The notes below the pieces were generated by a model, which made no database searches, was not told the origin of the DNA, and saw nothing but the letters and a program-made list of their open reading frames with translations. Of a DNA stretch of 64,000 nt, positions 36,390-46,517 are shown piece after piece. The DNA is from Nostoc sp. B(2019) (lineage in GTDB: Bacteria > Cyanobacteriota > Cyanobacteriia > Cyanobacteriales > Nostocaceae), in NCBI RefSeq assembly GCF_010091925.1, contig NZ_WVID01000001.1, positions 338,894-402,893 on the forward strand. Reading direction: 5' to 3'. The position numbers and the translations under genes were made by a program. Each line of letters opens with the position of its first letter. The first letter of the stretch is position 1.

Positions 36390-38021
36390 TTATTTAATAA
36401 CTTGCTCATAGTGGTCTTTATTGCCTTTCTCTACAAACCACCCTACGACACTCAACCCCAATAACAATGGTGTCAACCAATCACCCCAACGAACATATAA
36501 AGTCTGCGTCTGTCGGCGATAAATCGTTGCAGCATGAGTTTCGTAGGTATTATATCCAGATATCCACAAAGTTTTGCCGTGAGGATCTACAAAAGCTGAG
36601 TATCCGGTATTAGTTGCCCGCACAGCCCATCTATCAGTTTCAATTGCCCGCATAATATCCTGTGCATGGTGCTGGAATGGCATGTGAGCGCTGTAATGAG
36701 CATCATTAGAAGAACTGAGGATAAATTGCCCACCAGCAGCAGCTTGACGGCGAAATTGCTCTGGAAATGCAGATTCGTAACAAATACCGACAATAGCCCG
36801 ACCAAAAGGGGTGTCAACTAGCTGATTTGCTGAACCGGGAATTTGGTGTGCATTCAAAGGCGACAAGCGCTGAATTATCCCGCCTAAAATCCCTTCAAAA
36901 GGAATATACTCCCCCAGAGGTACTAGTTTAGCTTTGTCGTAGCGACTGATAATTTCACCATTCCCATTAAAAGTAAACAAGCTAATTGTGTAGCTGCGTC
37001 CCCGTTCTCCAAAAGCCCCAATCCAAGCAACTACGCCTTTTTCCCGCACTGCTGAGACTAAGGCAGTTTGCATCAAGTTACGCTGGAAAACAGGTAAAGC
37101 GCCCTCTGGTGTCAGGACTCCATCTACACCTTGATCTGCTAAAGTAATATACCCATTAGTGTAGTTTTCTTGGGCGCGACGAAACCCTTCAGAACCAAGC
37201 AAAAGTCGGTTAGGGATATTACCCTGAATAATCCCAATTCTCAATGCTGCTTCTGGCACTTGAGCGATAGGGCGAATGTATAAGATTAAACCAATGAGAT
37301 GTAAGGTAATTAATAGTCCCGTGGCAGTAGCTAAGTGATTATTAACAAACCGCCAAGGCGCAGCAGAAATCTTGGCGTCTTGGCGGTTCATCCATCCTTC
37401 AGCAATCAAGCCATTAATAGCAACTATCGCCGCTGTCACAGTATTCGGCCCAGAGAGTTGACCTAAGTGCAAAATTACGAGATTGTGCGGGCTTTGTGTG
37501 TAAGCAAGAGAACTCCACCACAGCGGCCCGGCACTCCACAAACTCTCTAAACCACACCAGACCCCTGTACCAATCAATACACGTAGCCACGATTTGCGAT
37601 CGCCCAGGCGAACCATTACAGCAGCCCAAATAGTAACGAATACTCCTCCCAAGACACTGATAAATCCCCAACAAAAAAGCGTGATTGCCAAACTTGGCAA
37701 CCACGGAACGCCCAACCATGTCATGGGATGAATTCCCGTAATCCAAGATAGGGCGATACCGTGATAGGCGATACCCCAGAGGAAGGCAGGGGGAGCAGGG
37801 GAAGATGAGGAAGCAGGGGGGGATTGGTTTTTGTGTTTTGAGAAAGAAACAACCAAGACCCAGAGGGGGGCTAAGGCAATCCAAGCCAGGAACCATGCAC
37901 CGACTGGGGCGACGGTTAGCCCCATTAAAATGCCGCTAGTTAAGGCAATCAAGTAAGGGAGTGAAGAGGTTAACCTCTTCTCCTGCTCCCCCTGTTTTTT
38001 ATTCTGCTTCTTCCGCATCAC
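36390..38021 (-). CDS. lnt: Apolipoprotein N-acyltransferase
   Basis: Lnt adds the third acyl chain to the N-terminal cysteine of lipoproteins at the inner membrane. The 543-residue protein has an N-terminal set of membrane helices (about residues 20-220) and a C-terminal nitrilase-fold domain. The catalytic triad is visible as Glu in [10 protein letters not shown], Lys in [15 protein letters not shown] and Cys in [13 protein letters not shown]. The start is GTG 38021 or ATG 38018, overlapping the 3' end of gyrA by about 20 nt. Oddity: a low-complexity [16 protein letters not shown] segment (near residues 68-84) is encoded by the same purine-rich repeat seen between genes. Confidence 0.93.
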   Translation of the reverse strand: MMRKKQNKKQGEQEKRLTSSLPYLIALTSGILMGLTVAPVGAWFLAWIALAPLWVLVVSFSKHKNQSPPASSSSPAPPAFLWGIAYHGIALSWITGIHPMTWLGVPWLPSLAITLFCWGFISVLGGVFVTIWAAVMVRLGDRKSWLRVLIGTGVWCGLESLWSAGPLWWSSLAYTQSPHNLVILHLGQLSGPNTVTAAIVAINGLIAEGWMNRQDAKISAAPWRFVNNHLATATGLLITLHLIGLILYIRPIAQVPEAALRIGIIQGNIPNRLLLGSEGFRRAQENYTNGYITLADQGVDGVLTPEGALPVFQRNLMQTALVSAVREKGVVAWIGAFGERGRSYTISLFTFNGNGEIISRYDKAKLVPLGEYIPFEGILGGIIQRLSPLNAHQIPGSANQLVDTPFGRAIVGICYESAFPEQFRRQAAAGGQFILSSSNDAHYSAHMPFQHHAQDIMRAIETDRWAVRATNTGYSAFVDPHGKTLWISGYNTYETHAATIYRRQTQTLYVRWGDWLTPLLLGLSVVGWFVEKGNKDHYEQVIK

Positions 38022-40590
38022 CTGTATCGGGGGGAACTATTGCCACTCCGGTAATGGCGTCGTCTTCGTCTAGACGCTGCACTCTTACCCCAGTTGCCGA
38101 TCGCGATTGTATAGAAATCGCATTCACTGCCTGCCGAATAATGATACCGCGATTAGTAACCATCATAATTTCATCATCGTCATTGTTGACAATGCGGAGA
38201 GTTGCTAATTGGTCTTTGGTTTTGCGGTTTTTAAATTTGGTTGCCATTAAACCCTGACCGGCACGATTTTGCAGGCGGAATTGGGCAACTGGTACACGCT
38301 TGCCATATCCTCCCATTGTGATTACCAATACCCAAGGGCCGATACTGCCATTGCTGGGTACTTCTGCGGATTCTTCATTAATTTCGATATCTTCTGTTTC
38401 GATATCTTCAATTACGTCGGCGACATCTGTATTCAAAGTTTCTAGAATTGCCGCAGGAAGAATATCCATCCCCACCAGTTCATCGTTATTATTCTTCAGT
38501 TTCATCGCTTTCACCCCACGAGTTGCCCTACTAAGAGGACGCAGTTGTTCATGGGTGCATCGGAAGTGAATCGCCATACCCTGACGAGAACCAATGATGA
38601 TGCTGTCTTCTACTTTAGCGCGTCGTACCCAGCGAAGTTGATCACCTTCTTCTAAAGAAATGGCAATCAGTCCATTGGCTCGAATATGGCTAAACGCCGC
38701 CAATTCCGTTTTCTTGATATTGCCGCCTTTGGTGAGCATTACCAAATATTCTTCGCTGGTAAACTCGTCAACTGGTACAATCGAGGTTATTTTCTCCTCG
38801 CGGGGAATTGGTAGCATTTGGACAATTGGTGTACCGCGACTGGTACGCGAACCTACTGGAATTTGATACGCTCTCAGGCAGTAAACGACACCACGCTCGC
38901 TAAAGAATAAAATACTGTCGTGATCGCAGCAAGTCAAGAAATGTTCAACGGTATCATCATCTTTGACTTTGGCTGCGGCTTTGCCTCTGGTCGCGCGGCT
39001 TTGCGCCTCAAAGGTGTTGACCGGCATCCTTTTAATGTAACCTTGCTCGGTGACTAAAATTATTGCTTTTTCATTGGCAATGAGGTCACGATCATCTAAT
39101 TCTCCTTCACCTGGTAAAATTACCGTACGGCGAGGTGTGGCGAAGCTGGTTTTTAGTTGTGTAACTTCAGTTTCAATGATTTCCAGCACCCTTTCCCGCC
39201 GAGCTAAGATATCCTGCAAGTCGGTAATCTGCGCTTGTAAATCCTCGTGTTCTTGGCGAATTTTGTCTGCTTCTAAGGCAGTCAAACGCCGCAATTGCAT
39301 CTGCAAAATTGCATCTGCTTGCATTTCCGAAAGACCGTAGGTTGTGATTAACTCACCTTTGGCTGTGGGCGCATCAGGAGCATGGCGAATCAAGTTGATA
39401 ATTGCATCTAACTGGGATAAAGCAATTAATAACCCTTGTAGGATATGGTCGCGTTCCTCGGCTTTTCGCAGTTCGTAGCGGGTGCGTCTGGCAATGGATT
39501 CAATGCGGAAATCCAAAAAGACGCTTAAGAACTCTTTAAGGGTGAGGATCTGGGGTTCGCTGTTTACTAACGCCAGCATATTTGCGCCAAAGTTGGCTTG
39601 GAGTGGCGTTTGCTTGTAGAGGTTGTTGAGGACAACGCGGGGATAGGCATCACGCTTGAGTTCGATGACAATCCGCATCCCGTCGCGATCGCTTTCATCC
39701 CGGATATCTGCAATCCCCTCTAGACGCTTTTCGTTCACCATTTCGGCGATTTTTTCAATCAGCGCCGCTTTGTTGGTTTGGTAGGGCAATTCGGTGATGA
39801 TAATTGCTTCCCTGTCTGGACGCCCCCGCTGCTCGACGGTTTCAATGTTGGCTACACCACGCATGGTGATGGAACCACGCCCTGTGGTGTAAGCTTCGCG
39901 AATCGCCGCAGTCCCCAAAATCTGCGCCCCAGTTGGAAAGTCTGGGCCGTGGATATATTGCATTAACTGGAGATCGGTGATTTCTGGATCGTGAATTAGT
40001 GCCACCAAGCCATCAATCAATTCGCCCAAGTTATGGGGCGGAATGTTGGTTGCCATACCCACGGCAATCCCAGAGGAACCATTGAGTAGCAACTGGGGGA
40101 TACGTGCCGGTAGAACTGTCGGTTCTTGCTGGGAACCGTCGAAGTTATCGGCAAAATCTACGGTTTCTGATTCAATGTCGTGAAGTAGGCCAGCGCTAGT
40201 TAGAGCTTGCAAGCGGCATTCTGTGTATCGCATTGCCGCTGGCGGATCGTTGTCTACCGAACCAAAGTTACCATGCCCGTTGACTAAGGGCGATCGCATG
40301 GAAAAATCTTGCGCCATCCGCACCAAGGCGTCATATACTGCTGTATCACCGTGGGGGTGATATTTACCAAGTACTTCCCCCACCACACGAGCGCATTTCT
40401 TGAAAGGGCGATCGTGGAGCAGACCTAGCTCGTGCATTGCATAAAGAATGCGACGATGCACAGGTTTTAGACCATCCCTGGCATCTGGCAGCGCCCGACC
40501 CACTATCACGCTCATGGCGTATTCCAGATAAGACTGCGACATTTCGTTTCGCAAGTCTGTCGGGATAATCCTCTCCTGTGAGAATGTCAT
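37999..40590 (-). CDS. gyrA: DNA gyrase subunit A (type IIA topoisomerase A subunit)
   Basis: An 863-residue A subunit that cuts and rejoins DNA. It shows [20 protein letters not shown], the quinolone-region text [20 protein letters not shown] (Thr where E. coli has Ser83, Asp at position 87) and the active tyrosine in [10 protein letters not shown]. The C-terminal beta-pinwheel (about residues 500-830) has a non-classical GyrA box, [12 protein letters not shown], in place of QRRGGKG. Topoisomerase IV subunit ParC is the alternative name, but overall length and the pinwheel favour GyrA. It overlaps lnt by about 20 nt on the same strand. Confidence 0.9.
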   Translation of the reverse strand: MTFSQERIIPTDLRNEMSQSYLEYAMSVIVGRALPDARDGLKPVHRRILYAMHELGLLHDRPFKKCARVVGEVLGKYHPHGDTAVYDALVRMAQDFSMRSPLVNGHGNFGSVDNDPPAAMRYTECRLQALTSAGLLHDIESETVDFADNFDGSQQEPTVLPARIPQLLLNGSSGIAVGMATNIPPHNLGELIDGLVALIHDPEITDLQLMQYIHGPDFPTGAQILGTAAIREAYTTGRGSITMRGVANIETVEQRGRPDREAIIITELPYQTNKAALIEKIAEMVNEKRLEGIADIRDESDRDGMRIVIELKRDAYPRVVLNNLYKQTPLQANFGANMLALVNSEPQILTLKEFLSVFLDFRIESIARRTRYELRKAEERDHILQGLLIALSQLDAIINLIRHAPDAPTAKGELITTYGLSEMQADAILQMQLRRLTALEADKIRQEHEDLQAQITDLQDILARRERVLEIIETEVTQLKTSFATPRRTVILPGEGELDDRDLIANEKAIILVTEQGYIKRMPVNTFEAQSRATRGKAAAKVKDDDTVEHFLTCCDHDSILFFSERGVVYCLRAYQIPVGSRTSRGTPIVQMLPIPREEKITSIVPVDEFTSEEYLVMLTKGGNIKKTELAAFSHIRANGLIAISLEEGDQLRWVRRAKVEDSIIIGSRQGMAIHFRCTHEQLRPLSRATRGVKAMKLKNNNDELVGMDILPAAILETLNTDVADVIEDIETEDIEINEESAEVPSNGSIGPWVLVITMGGYGKRVPVAQFRLQNRAGQGLMATKFKNRKTKDQLATLRIVNNDDDEIMMVTNRGIIIRQAVNAISIQSRSATGVRVQRLDEDDAITGVAIVPPDTGDAEEAE

Positions 40591-40954
40591 AACCTAAAAA
40601 TCTCCAAAAATCTCAGATTTTAGCCCTTATACTCGACAAAGCGCAAAATTACTCTAAATTTCTCTTGAATAATTGCTATATTTTGATACAATTCTAGCAT
40701 ATATTGCCTTTTTTTGCCTGGAGAGCTAACTCAGGGATTATGCTAGATGCCTTGTATAGAGCGTGATTAAAGGGAAAACAGAGAGATTGGATTGAATTTT
40801 TTAGGCTTAACTGAACTGTACTGGATTTTAGTCCACTAAGCGTGAAGTTGGGGAAAGGGGGAAAGGGGAAGATTCTTCCTTTTCTTTCCCACTCAGCATC
40901 GGCTAAACGCTCCGCTACTCCGCTTCAGCACTCATTGCTCAGCACTTTGCCATA
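40591..40954. other. Intergenic region upstream of gyrA
   Basis: 364 bp between the gyrA start and the pirin end. It holds purine-rich repeat text (GGGGAAAGGGGGAAAGGGGA near 40852) and an interspersed repeat with GGCTAAACGCTCCGCTAC near 40901. The gyrA promoter should lie at 40600-40750. No gene. Confidence 0.6.
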
Positions 40955-41671
40955 TTACCCCAAATCAAAAAGCAATATTTCTGCGCCAATTTTGGTGCTA
41001 ATTTCTAGCTGTTCTTCACCGTTGATTTGCACACCATCGCCTGCTCTAAGTTCTTCACCATTTAAATTTGCTATCCCTTGAGCCATTTGTAACCAGGCGT
41101 AACGATGGGGTTGGACATGATAATTAATAACATCACCTTCCTCCAAAACGGATGTATATAAATCAACATTTTGGTGAATTGTGACAGCACCATCACGCCC
41201 ATCTTTAGCAGCAATTAAACGTAGTTTGCCGAGCTTTTCTTCTAGAGAAAAAGCTTTTTGTTCATATCTTGGTGCTAACCCTTGCTGGTCAGGAAGAATC
41301 CAGATTTGTAGCAAGTGGAGTGGTTCGGTTGGTGAGGGATTAAATTCGCTGTGGGCGATACCAGTACCAGCACTCATTATTTGGGCGTCACCGGGACGAA
41401 TTACCGACCCTGTACCCAAACTGTCTTTATGCTCTACCGCACCTTCTAAGACATAAGTGAGGATTTCCATGTCTCGATGGCTGTGGGTAGGGAATCCTGC
41501 ACCAGGGGCAATGCGATCGTCATTAATCACTCTTAGAGAGCGGAATCCCATCCGATTCGGATCGTAAAAACTCCCGAATGAAAATGTGTGGTAACTATCG
41601 AGCCAACCCATCTTGGCACGACCGCGGGCATTTCTATCATGAATTAGGTGGTTAATAGTATTTTGAGACAT
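40955..41671 (-). CDS. Pirin family protein
   Basis: A 238-residue two-cupin protein. The N-terminal cupin carries the metal ligands [19 protein letters not shown] and, later, IAHSEFNPS; the segment [20 protein letters not shown] is diagnostic of bacterial pirins such as YhhW. Some family members have quercetinase activity; others act as regulators. It ends beside an interspersed repeat and shares no operon with neighbours. The substrate in this organism is unknown. Confidence 0.93.
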   Translation of the reverse strand: MSQNTINHLIHDRNARGRAKMGWLDSYHTFSFGSFYDPNRMGFRSLRVINDDRIAPGAGFPTHSHRDMEILTYVLEGAVEHKDSLGTGSVIRPGDAQIMSAGTGIAHSEFNPSPTEPLHLLQIWILPDQQGLAPRYEQKAFSLEEKLGKLRLIAAKDGRDGAVTIHQNVDLYTSVLEEGDVINYHVQPHRYAWLQMAQGIANLNGEELRAGDGVQINGEEQLEISTKIGAEILLFDLG

Positions 41672-42014
41672 AATACCTCGATGTTAATGAGTTTTTAACG
41701 TCAACAAATAAAGTATCTTTGCAATACTTTTCGGTTAAAAGGGAAAGGGTTTAAATTCACTACTTTTCCCCTTAACCTTTGCTTAGTCCGCGCCAGAGAT
41801 GAAGAATTCTGATTAAAAGAAGTATTGAGTATCTTTGTAGTGAGCTTCTATAAAATCAGGCTACATTGCTTTGCAACAATTCAAAGAGTTTTTTGAATTT
41901 TCTATACCTGCTTTTGAACTATTTAAATAATAAAGTATATACATATAAAAAGAAAAGTACGCACTTAAAAGTAACGTACTTACCAAAAAGATACTACTGG
42001 ATTTGAGAAAGTGT
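41672..42014. other. Intergenic region between pirin and dps
   Basis: 343 bp, AT-rich. A short inverted repeat, AAGTACG...CGTACTT, lies near 41956-41982, 30 nt past the dps stop and may act as a terminator. No gene supported; the overlapping minus-strand frame into dps is a shadow. Confidence 0.5.
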
Positions 42015-42587
42015 TTATCTGATACCAGCTTTCTGTGGAGTTTTTGTAGTAGCACCTGCTGTGCCATTATCTCCCTTGATTTCTGATACTTGTAGATGAG
42101 CTTCCAAGAACCAGAGTCGCTTGTCAATGGTGCGAGAAATTTCAGTGTAAAGGTCAGCGGTATCAGCGTCGCCTAATTCATTGGTTTTGTTGATCGCTTC
42201 CCGAATATGTTTAGCATAGGGTGCAAAGCGATCTGCCAATGCTGTCACATGCTCTTTGCCATCCAAAATATCAAAGGGATATTCTGGCAAAATTGAATTA
42301 CTAGCTGCGGCGCGAGCTGTTCCTAAAGCGTATCCGCCTAAAGCTGTAACACGTTCAGCAACCATATCGACGTATTCTTCTAATTCACCAGCCAGTTCGT
42401 CAAACAATTCGTGCAACTGGAAGAAGTCAGTGCCTTTAACGTTCCAATGCGCTTGCTTTGTCTGGGTTTTCAGGTCTAAAGTAGCCGCTAAGGTTTGGTT
42501 AAGAATCACCACGATTTGCACTCTCGCTGCGGCGGGAAGGTCAATGCGGGTGGGGTACAAACGTGATGCAAGGGTGTTGTCGCTCAT
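42015..42587 (-). CDS. dps: Dps-family ferritin-like DNA-binding protein
   Basis: A 190-residue Dps protein that stores iron and protects DNA under oxidative stress. The ferroxidase ligands are in KQAHWNVKGTDFFQLHELFD, with the usual H-x-D-E pattern between subunits, and the helical bundle continues through WFLEAHLQ. The C-terminal tail (KGDNGTAGATTKTPQKAG) is flexible and basic. Dps forms a dodecamer. The gene stands alone. Cyanobacteria usually carry several Dps paralogues; which one this is cannot be told from sequence alone. Confidence 0.93.
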   Translation of the reverse strand: MSDNTLASRLYPTRIDLPAAARVQIVVILNQTLAATLDLKTQTKQAHWNVKGTDFFQLHELFDELAGELEEYVDMVAERVTALGGYALGTARAAASNSILPEYPFDILDGKEHVTALADRFAPYAKHIREAINKTNELGDADTADLYTEISRTIDKRLWFLEAHLQVSEIKGDNGTAGATTKTPQKAGIR

Positions 42588-42705
42588 GGTTCTACGTTGT
42601 TAATGCCTTTGTCATTTAACTTTACATATAGTTATATGCTGTGCGAAACTCTCTGACGACAGATTGAATTAACGCCTGAATGTGTTACTGTTAATGACTA
42701 TTAGG

Positions 42706-43755
42706 CTAACTGCGATGGTTGTCTATGGTGCTAAATGTGCCACCGAAAAGGCGATCGCGAATTGCGCCATTTTCTAAGAAGTCATGGGGGAAACCCAGTT
42801 CAATTTGACTGACTTCATTTAAGCGTTGCAGATGTTCTGGTGATAAGGTGACATCAAGGCAAGCTAAATTATCTTGAAACTGAGTCAGTTTACGTGCGCC
42901 AATGATGGGGATAATTGCGTTACTTTGAGCGCGTAACCAAGCCAGTGCTACCTGTGAGGCTGTATGACCAATTTCTGCGGCGACTTGGCTGACAGCATCG
43001 GCAACTGCTAAATTATTCTCAGAAACTCCTCCAAAACTTGCTAAGCGTCCCTGTTCGCCGCCTTCTTGACTAGGCTTGTTGTACTTACCTGTTAATACAC
43101 CACCACCCAAGGGCGACCACGGGGTTATTGCTAAATCGAAGGCTTTAGCCATCGGAATCAAGTCTCGTTCTGGTGTCCGCTGAATTAAACTATACTCAAT
43201 TTGCAGAGCAACAAACTGTGTCCATCCTTGGTAATGGGCAATAGTGTTTGCTTGAGAAATGATCCAAGCGGGTGTGTCAGAAATGCCAATGTATAGTACT
43301 TTACCTTGACGTATGACATCATCAAGCGATCGCAATACTTCCTCAATGGGTGTTGTGAAATCCCAAGCGTGCAACCAAAATAAGTCAATGTAATCAGTAT
43401 TCAGCCGTTTCAGACTACCTTCTAAAGATTGGATTAAATTCTTGCGATGATTACCACTGCCATTAGGATGATTGCCTTCCTTGTCGTTCATCTTCAAGGG
43501 AAAAGAGTATTTAGTGGCAACTACAAAGCGTTCTCTATCTTTAGCGATTAATTCACCAACAATTTTTTCACTGCTGCCATCAGTGTAACCGTTGGCAGTA
43601 TCGATGAAATTGCCCCCAGCTTCCACATACGTATCAAATATTTTATGACTTTCGTCTTTAGATGCACCCCAACCCCAGTCTTCACCAAAGGTCATGGTTC
43701 CCAAACTGAGTTCTGAGACTCTTAACCCGCTTTTGCCCAACAGTTTATATCTCAT
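42706..43755 (-). CDS. Aldo/keto reductase
   Basis: A 349-residue NADPH-dependent oxidoreductase with a TIM-barrel fold. It has LSLGTMTFGEDWGWG, the catalytic Asp and Tyr in DTANGYTDGSSE, the Lys in VVATKYSF and the His in DLFWLHAWD. The C-terminal NADP-binding region contains PWSPLGGGVLTGKY and AIIPIIGARKLTQ. It resembles YajO/YakC-type reductases; the substrate is unknown. No operon partner is evident. Confidence 0.93.
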   Translation of the reverse strand: MRYKLLGKSGLRVSELSLGTMTFGEDWGWGASKDESHKIFDTYVEAGGNFIDTANGYTDGSSEKIVGELIAKDRERFVVATKYSFPLKMNDKEGNHPNGSGNHRKNLIQSLEGSLKRLNTDYIDLFWLHAWDFTTPIEEVLRSLDDVIRQGKVLYIGISDTPAWIISQANTIAHYQGWTQFVALQIEYSLIQRTPERDLIPMAKAFDLAITPWSPLGGGVLTGKYNKPSQEGGEQGRLASFGGVSENNLAVADAVSQVAAEIGHTASQVALAWLRAQSNAIIPIIGARKLTQFQDNLACLDVTLSPEHLQRLNEVSQIELGFPHDFLENGAIRDRLFGGTFSTIDNHRS

Positions 43756-43946
43756 GAATATTTGCTCACTAAATTTTCACTTATCTTTCTGTAGGCTTTG
43801 GGCATTGTACCCATCGATACTAAGGACTAGGAATGTTGCATATAACTCCCAGCGTGATTCATAATACGTGTTTGCCGGAATAATCGCAATATCACGAACA
43901 TTCACGCTATTAGCCTTGGATTTAAGTCCAAGGCAGGTAAATTATT

Positions 43947-44546
43947 TCACTTTTTCAAAACTACAGTAAAAGAATTTAAATAACCTGTAATAGTTCTAGC
44001 TAAAGTCTTATGCTGCTTTCTCGTGGTTATAGCCATTACCTGATATAGTCTTCCCTCAGCAACATACATCCTGTTTTTAGTGATTTTACCTCCAGAGTTA
44101 ACGTATTCAATTTCTTTCCCCGGATGACCATTTGAACTACGAATACTGCGTTGACGGACTAAATTACTTTTCGTAGTTTTTAAAGCCATAAGCTGTGCTT
44201 TATTCAGTATTTCTTGGGGGTTAGTCATTTGACCATAACTGTGAGGAAAGTCATTGTAAGTTACGAGATATGCCACTTGCTGCTTTGGCGGCTGAGCGAC
44301 AAATATTTCTAAATTGATTACCCCCATGTAGGTTTTTTGGGTTTGAGTCTCCCTTTGAGGCATTCCGGGCATCAAAATAGTAAAGCGCCCATCTGGAGCA
44401 GTAAATAACTTCCATTGTGGCTGTATTGGCTGGGTAGCAGTTGGTTTAGGTTGAGAAACTGGACGTTTGGGTTGACGCGCTACTGAGACAGATCCACTGC
44501 ATAAAAAAGTAGCTGCGATGAATGGCAACAAACATCTGATTGTCAT
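43947..44546 (-). CDS. Secreted hypothetical protein
   Basis: A 199-residue exported protein with a signal peptide (MTIRCLLPFIAATFLCSGSV, about residues 1-23). The sequence LFTAPDGRFTILMPGMPQRE resembles the PsbP-like/DUF fold often found in cyanobacterial secreted proteins, and QVAYLVTYNDFPHSY plus YVAEGRLYQVMAI support a mixed alpha/beta domain. Function is not known. It is followed 44 nt upstream on the same strand by glucokinase, with which it may be transcribed. Confidence 0.75.
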   Translation of the reverse strand: MTIRCLLPFIAATFLCSGSVSVARQPKRPVSQPKPTATQPIQPQWKLFTAPDGRFTILMPGMPQRETQTQKTYMGVINLEIFVAQPPKQQVAYLVTYNDFPHSYGQMTNPQEILNKAQLMALKTTKSNLVRQRSIRSSNGHPGKEIEYVNSGGKITKNRMYVAEGRLYQVMAITTRKQHKTLARTITGYLNSFTVVLKK

Positions 44547-44590
44547 AGTTTTTGCTTTTGTAGTGCTGACATCACTGAGGATGTTAGTTG

Positions 44591-45616
44591 TTATAACCTA
44601 GCAGCACACAAAGCAGCACCAAGTAGCCCTACTTGTTGATTGAGAATAATATATACAGGTATTTCTTCGAGGATGGAACGCATCCTACCTTTTTGGGTGA
44701 AACTTAAGAGGAAATTACTGTTTTGCATTAAGGGGAGTATTTTCGGAGCAATACCACCCGCAATGTATAAGCCACCGTGAGGTAGGAGTTTGAGAGCAAG
44801 ATTGCCGGCTTCTGCACCGTAAGCTTCTATAAATAGTTGTAAGGTTTGTTCCGAAAGGCGATCGCGTCTTTGTAATGCAGCCATACCAATAGCAGCACCA
44901 GGATCAACGCTTTTCTCTGGCTGTCCGGCTTCTTGTTCCCAGGTTCGGACAATTTCAGCAACATCTGGTGATTCCGGGGCAATTTTGCGATCGCGCAAGA
45001 ATTGGTAAATTGCGACAATTCCCTGGCCAGAAACCACTCGTTCTACAGAAACGCGCTGGATATCATGTTTATCTAGCAGGTATTTCAACAGCTGAAACTC
45101 TAACTCATTACGAGGGGCAAAGTCCGCGTGTCCACCCTCTGAGGGAAAAACTTGATAGTAGGGCCCTTGCTTAATTAAAAATCCTTGTCCTAAACCAGTA
45201 CCAGCACCAATAATCCCAATGGGGGCTTCTGCTTGGAACTTACCAGCTTGCAAAGTCAGCAAGTCTTGTTTTTGTAAACCTAAAACACCATAACCAACTG
45301 CGGCGAAGTCGTTGATTAAGGAAATGTGCGCGATGCCTAATTCTTGTTCTAGTCGTTCGGTTTCGAGGAACCACACTAAATTAGTCAGCTTGGCAGTATT
45401 TTTGATTACTGGGCCTGCGATCGCAAAACAAGCCTTTTGTGGGATCGGTGTGTCAGCTTTGGCCAAAAACTGTTGCACTATCGGTACTAAATCAGGAAAA
45501 TCACTACTGCGATAGCTTTCCTGAGCAATAGTACGTAACTCCAGCGACTCTGATACCTCAACCACTCGCAAAATAGTTTTTGTGCCGCCAATGTCTCCTG
45601 CTAAGAGTAATGTCAT
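44591..45616 (-). CDS. glk: Glucokinase
   Basis: A 341-residue ATP-dependent glucokinase of the E. coli-type (GlkA) group. It phosphorylates glucose to glucose 6-phosphate. The phosphate-1 loop is LLAGDIGGTKTILRVV, CFAIAGPV and SLINDFAAVGYG (catalytic Asp) are the sugar site, and GIIGAGTGLGQGFL is the ATP loop. GGLYIAGGIAPKIL is the adenosine motif. It starts 11 nt after the stop of the histidine phosphatase gene (both minus strand), so they may be co-transcribed. Confidence 0.93.
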   Translation of the reverse strand: MTLLLAGDIGGTKTILRVVEVSESLELRTIAQESYRSSDFPDLVPIVQQFLAKADTPIPQKACFAIAGPVIKNTAKLTNLVWFLETERLEQELGIAHISLINDFAAVGYGVLGLQKQDLLTLQAGKFQAEAPIGIIGAGTGLGQGFLIKQGPYYQVFPSEGGHADFAPRNELEFQLLKYLLDKHDIQRVSVERVVSGQGIVAIYQFLRDRKIAPESPDVAEIVRTWEQEAGQPEKSVDPGAAIGMAALQRRDRLSEQTLQLFIEAYGAEAGNLALKLLPHGGLYIAGGIAPKILPLMQNSNFLLSFTQKGRMRSILEEIPVYIILNQQVGLLGAALCAARL

Positions 45617-45627
45617 ATTAGTTACAT

Positions 45628-46275
45628 TCAGTTAAATCGAATTACTTTCTCTACCAAGCTTAAATGAGAGATATCGCCTTTCAGTTCTAATAACCATTGT
45701 GAATCTTGACGTACAACTTTCACTAAAGAACATAAGGAAGCTTTAACCTCCGTTTTGGCAATTTCCCCCACTAGCCCCATTGCTCCCCCCAGTACAGAAG
45801 CACCATGCGCTACCAGCAAGATATTTTTTGGGAAAAATTCGTTAGCCAGACATCTAGCAGTTTGCCCTGAACGTTCCCGCACTTTTTCATGAGTTTCAGG
45901 ATATTTGGCAGCAATGCGCGAAGTATAACCGATGTCAATTCTAGGAAACAATTCTACTAACGCTGAAGTTGAGAGTCTTTCTGGTTCTTCTGTCATCCAA
46001 GCGGGATTTAGCCATTCGCTCAAGCCTGTTTCTAATTTAATAGACAGATTGAGAACTTCTGCAACTTGGTTGGCTGTTTGTACAGTTCGCAAAAAGGGAG
46101 AAGCAAAAATATGAGCAATATCTTCGCTTTTCAAGCGATTAGCCAACTGCTGGGCCTGCACGACACCATCATCAGACAAAGGTGGATCGTAGCGACGTTC
46201 TGCGGTAAGAAACCAATCGGGGTTAACAAAGTCTAAGCGGTTGGCATGTCTTGCAATCCAGACTATTTGACTCAT
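45628..46275 (-). CDS. Histidine phosphatase family protein
   Basis: A 215-residue phosphatase. The catalytic motif is IARHANRLDFVN, an RHA form in place of RHG. It is followed by DDGVVQAQQLANRL, FASPFLRTVQTANQVAEVL, the glutamate in GLSEWLNPAW and the second histidine in LLVAHGASVLGG. This looks like the SixA/UbaSH3-like or broad phosphatase subset rather than a mutase. Its substrate is not known. It lies just upstream of glk in the same direction. Confidence 0.87.
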   Translation of the reverse strand: MSQIVWIARHANRLDFVNPDWFLTAERRYDPPLSDDGVVQAQQLANRLKSEDIAHIFASPFLRTVQTANQVAEVLNLSIKLETGLSEWLNPAWMTEEPERLSTSALVELFPRIDIGYTSRIAAKYPETHEKVRERSGQTARCLANEFFPKNILLVAHGASVLGGAMGLVGEIAKTEVKASLCSLVKVVRQDSQWLLELKGDISHLSLVEKVIRFN

Positions 46276-46431
46276 TGGTTTAATTATTCCGGTGAATAGA
46301 ATTCGCCGCTAAACAAATATATAGATATCTGCAAGGAGGGCTGCAAATATTAATATATGACAAAAATCGTAATAATTATTAATAATATAAATGATTTGGA
46401 AAACTTATTAGTGGTGTCAGTGTAGTTTTTC

Positions 46432-46488
46432 TTAAAGCCTTTTTAGCCAAGTCTCTAAAGCAATATCGACTATGGTAATCTGCTGAAA
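46432..46488 (-). pseudogene. Remnant of a duplicated 3' end of the NucS-like gene
   Basis: The minus strand reads VDIALETWLKRL then TAA at 46432-46434, nearly identical to the end of the adjacent NucS-like protein, VEVALEKWLKRL. Upstream of this the frame is closed by a TAA within about 20 codons. It is the leftover of a paralogous copy or of a partial duplication about 86 bp from the real end. Not expected to be expressed. Confidence 0.5.
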
Positions 46489-46517
46489 TATTTAAGATTG
46501 CGATAGTGATACTTTGC

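Noticed and set aside
37414..37896. 160-residue minus-strand frame inside lnt
   Set aside because: Shadow of lnt, whose motifs are clear in the main frame.
41861..42127. 88-residue minus-strand open frame overlapping the dps 3' end
   Set aside because: It reads dps in another frame and then AT-rich intergenic DNA; no family.
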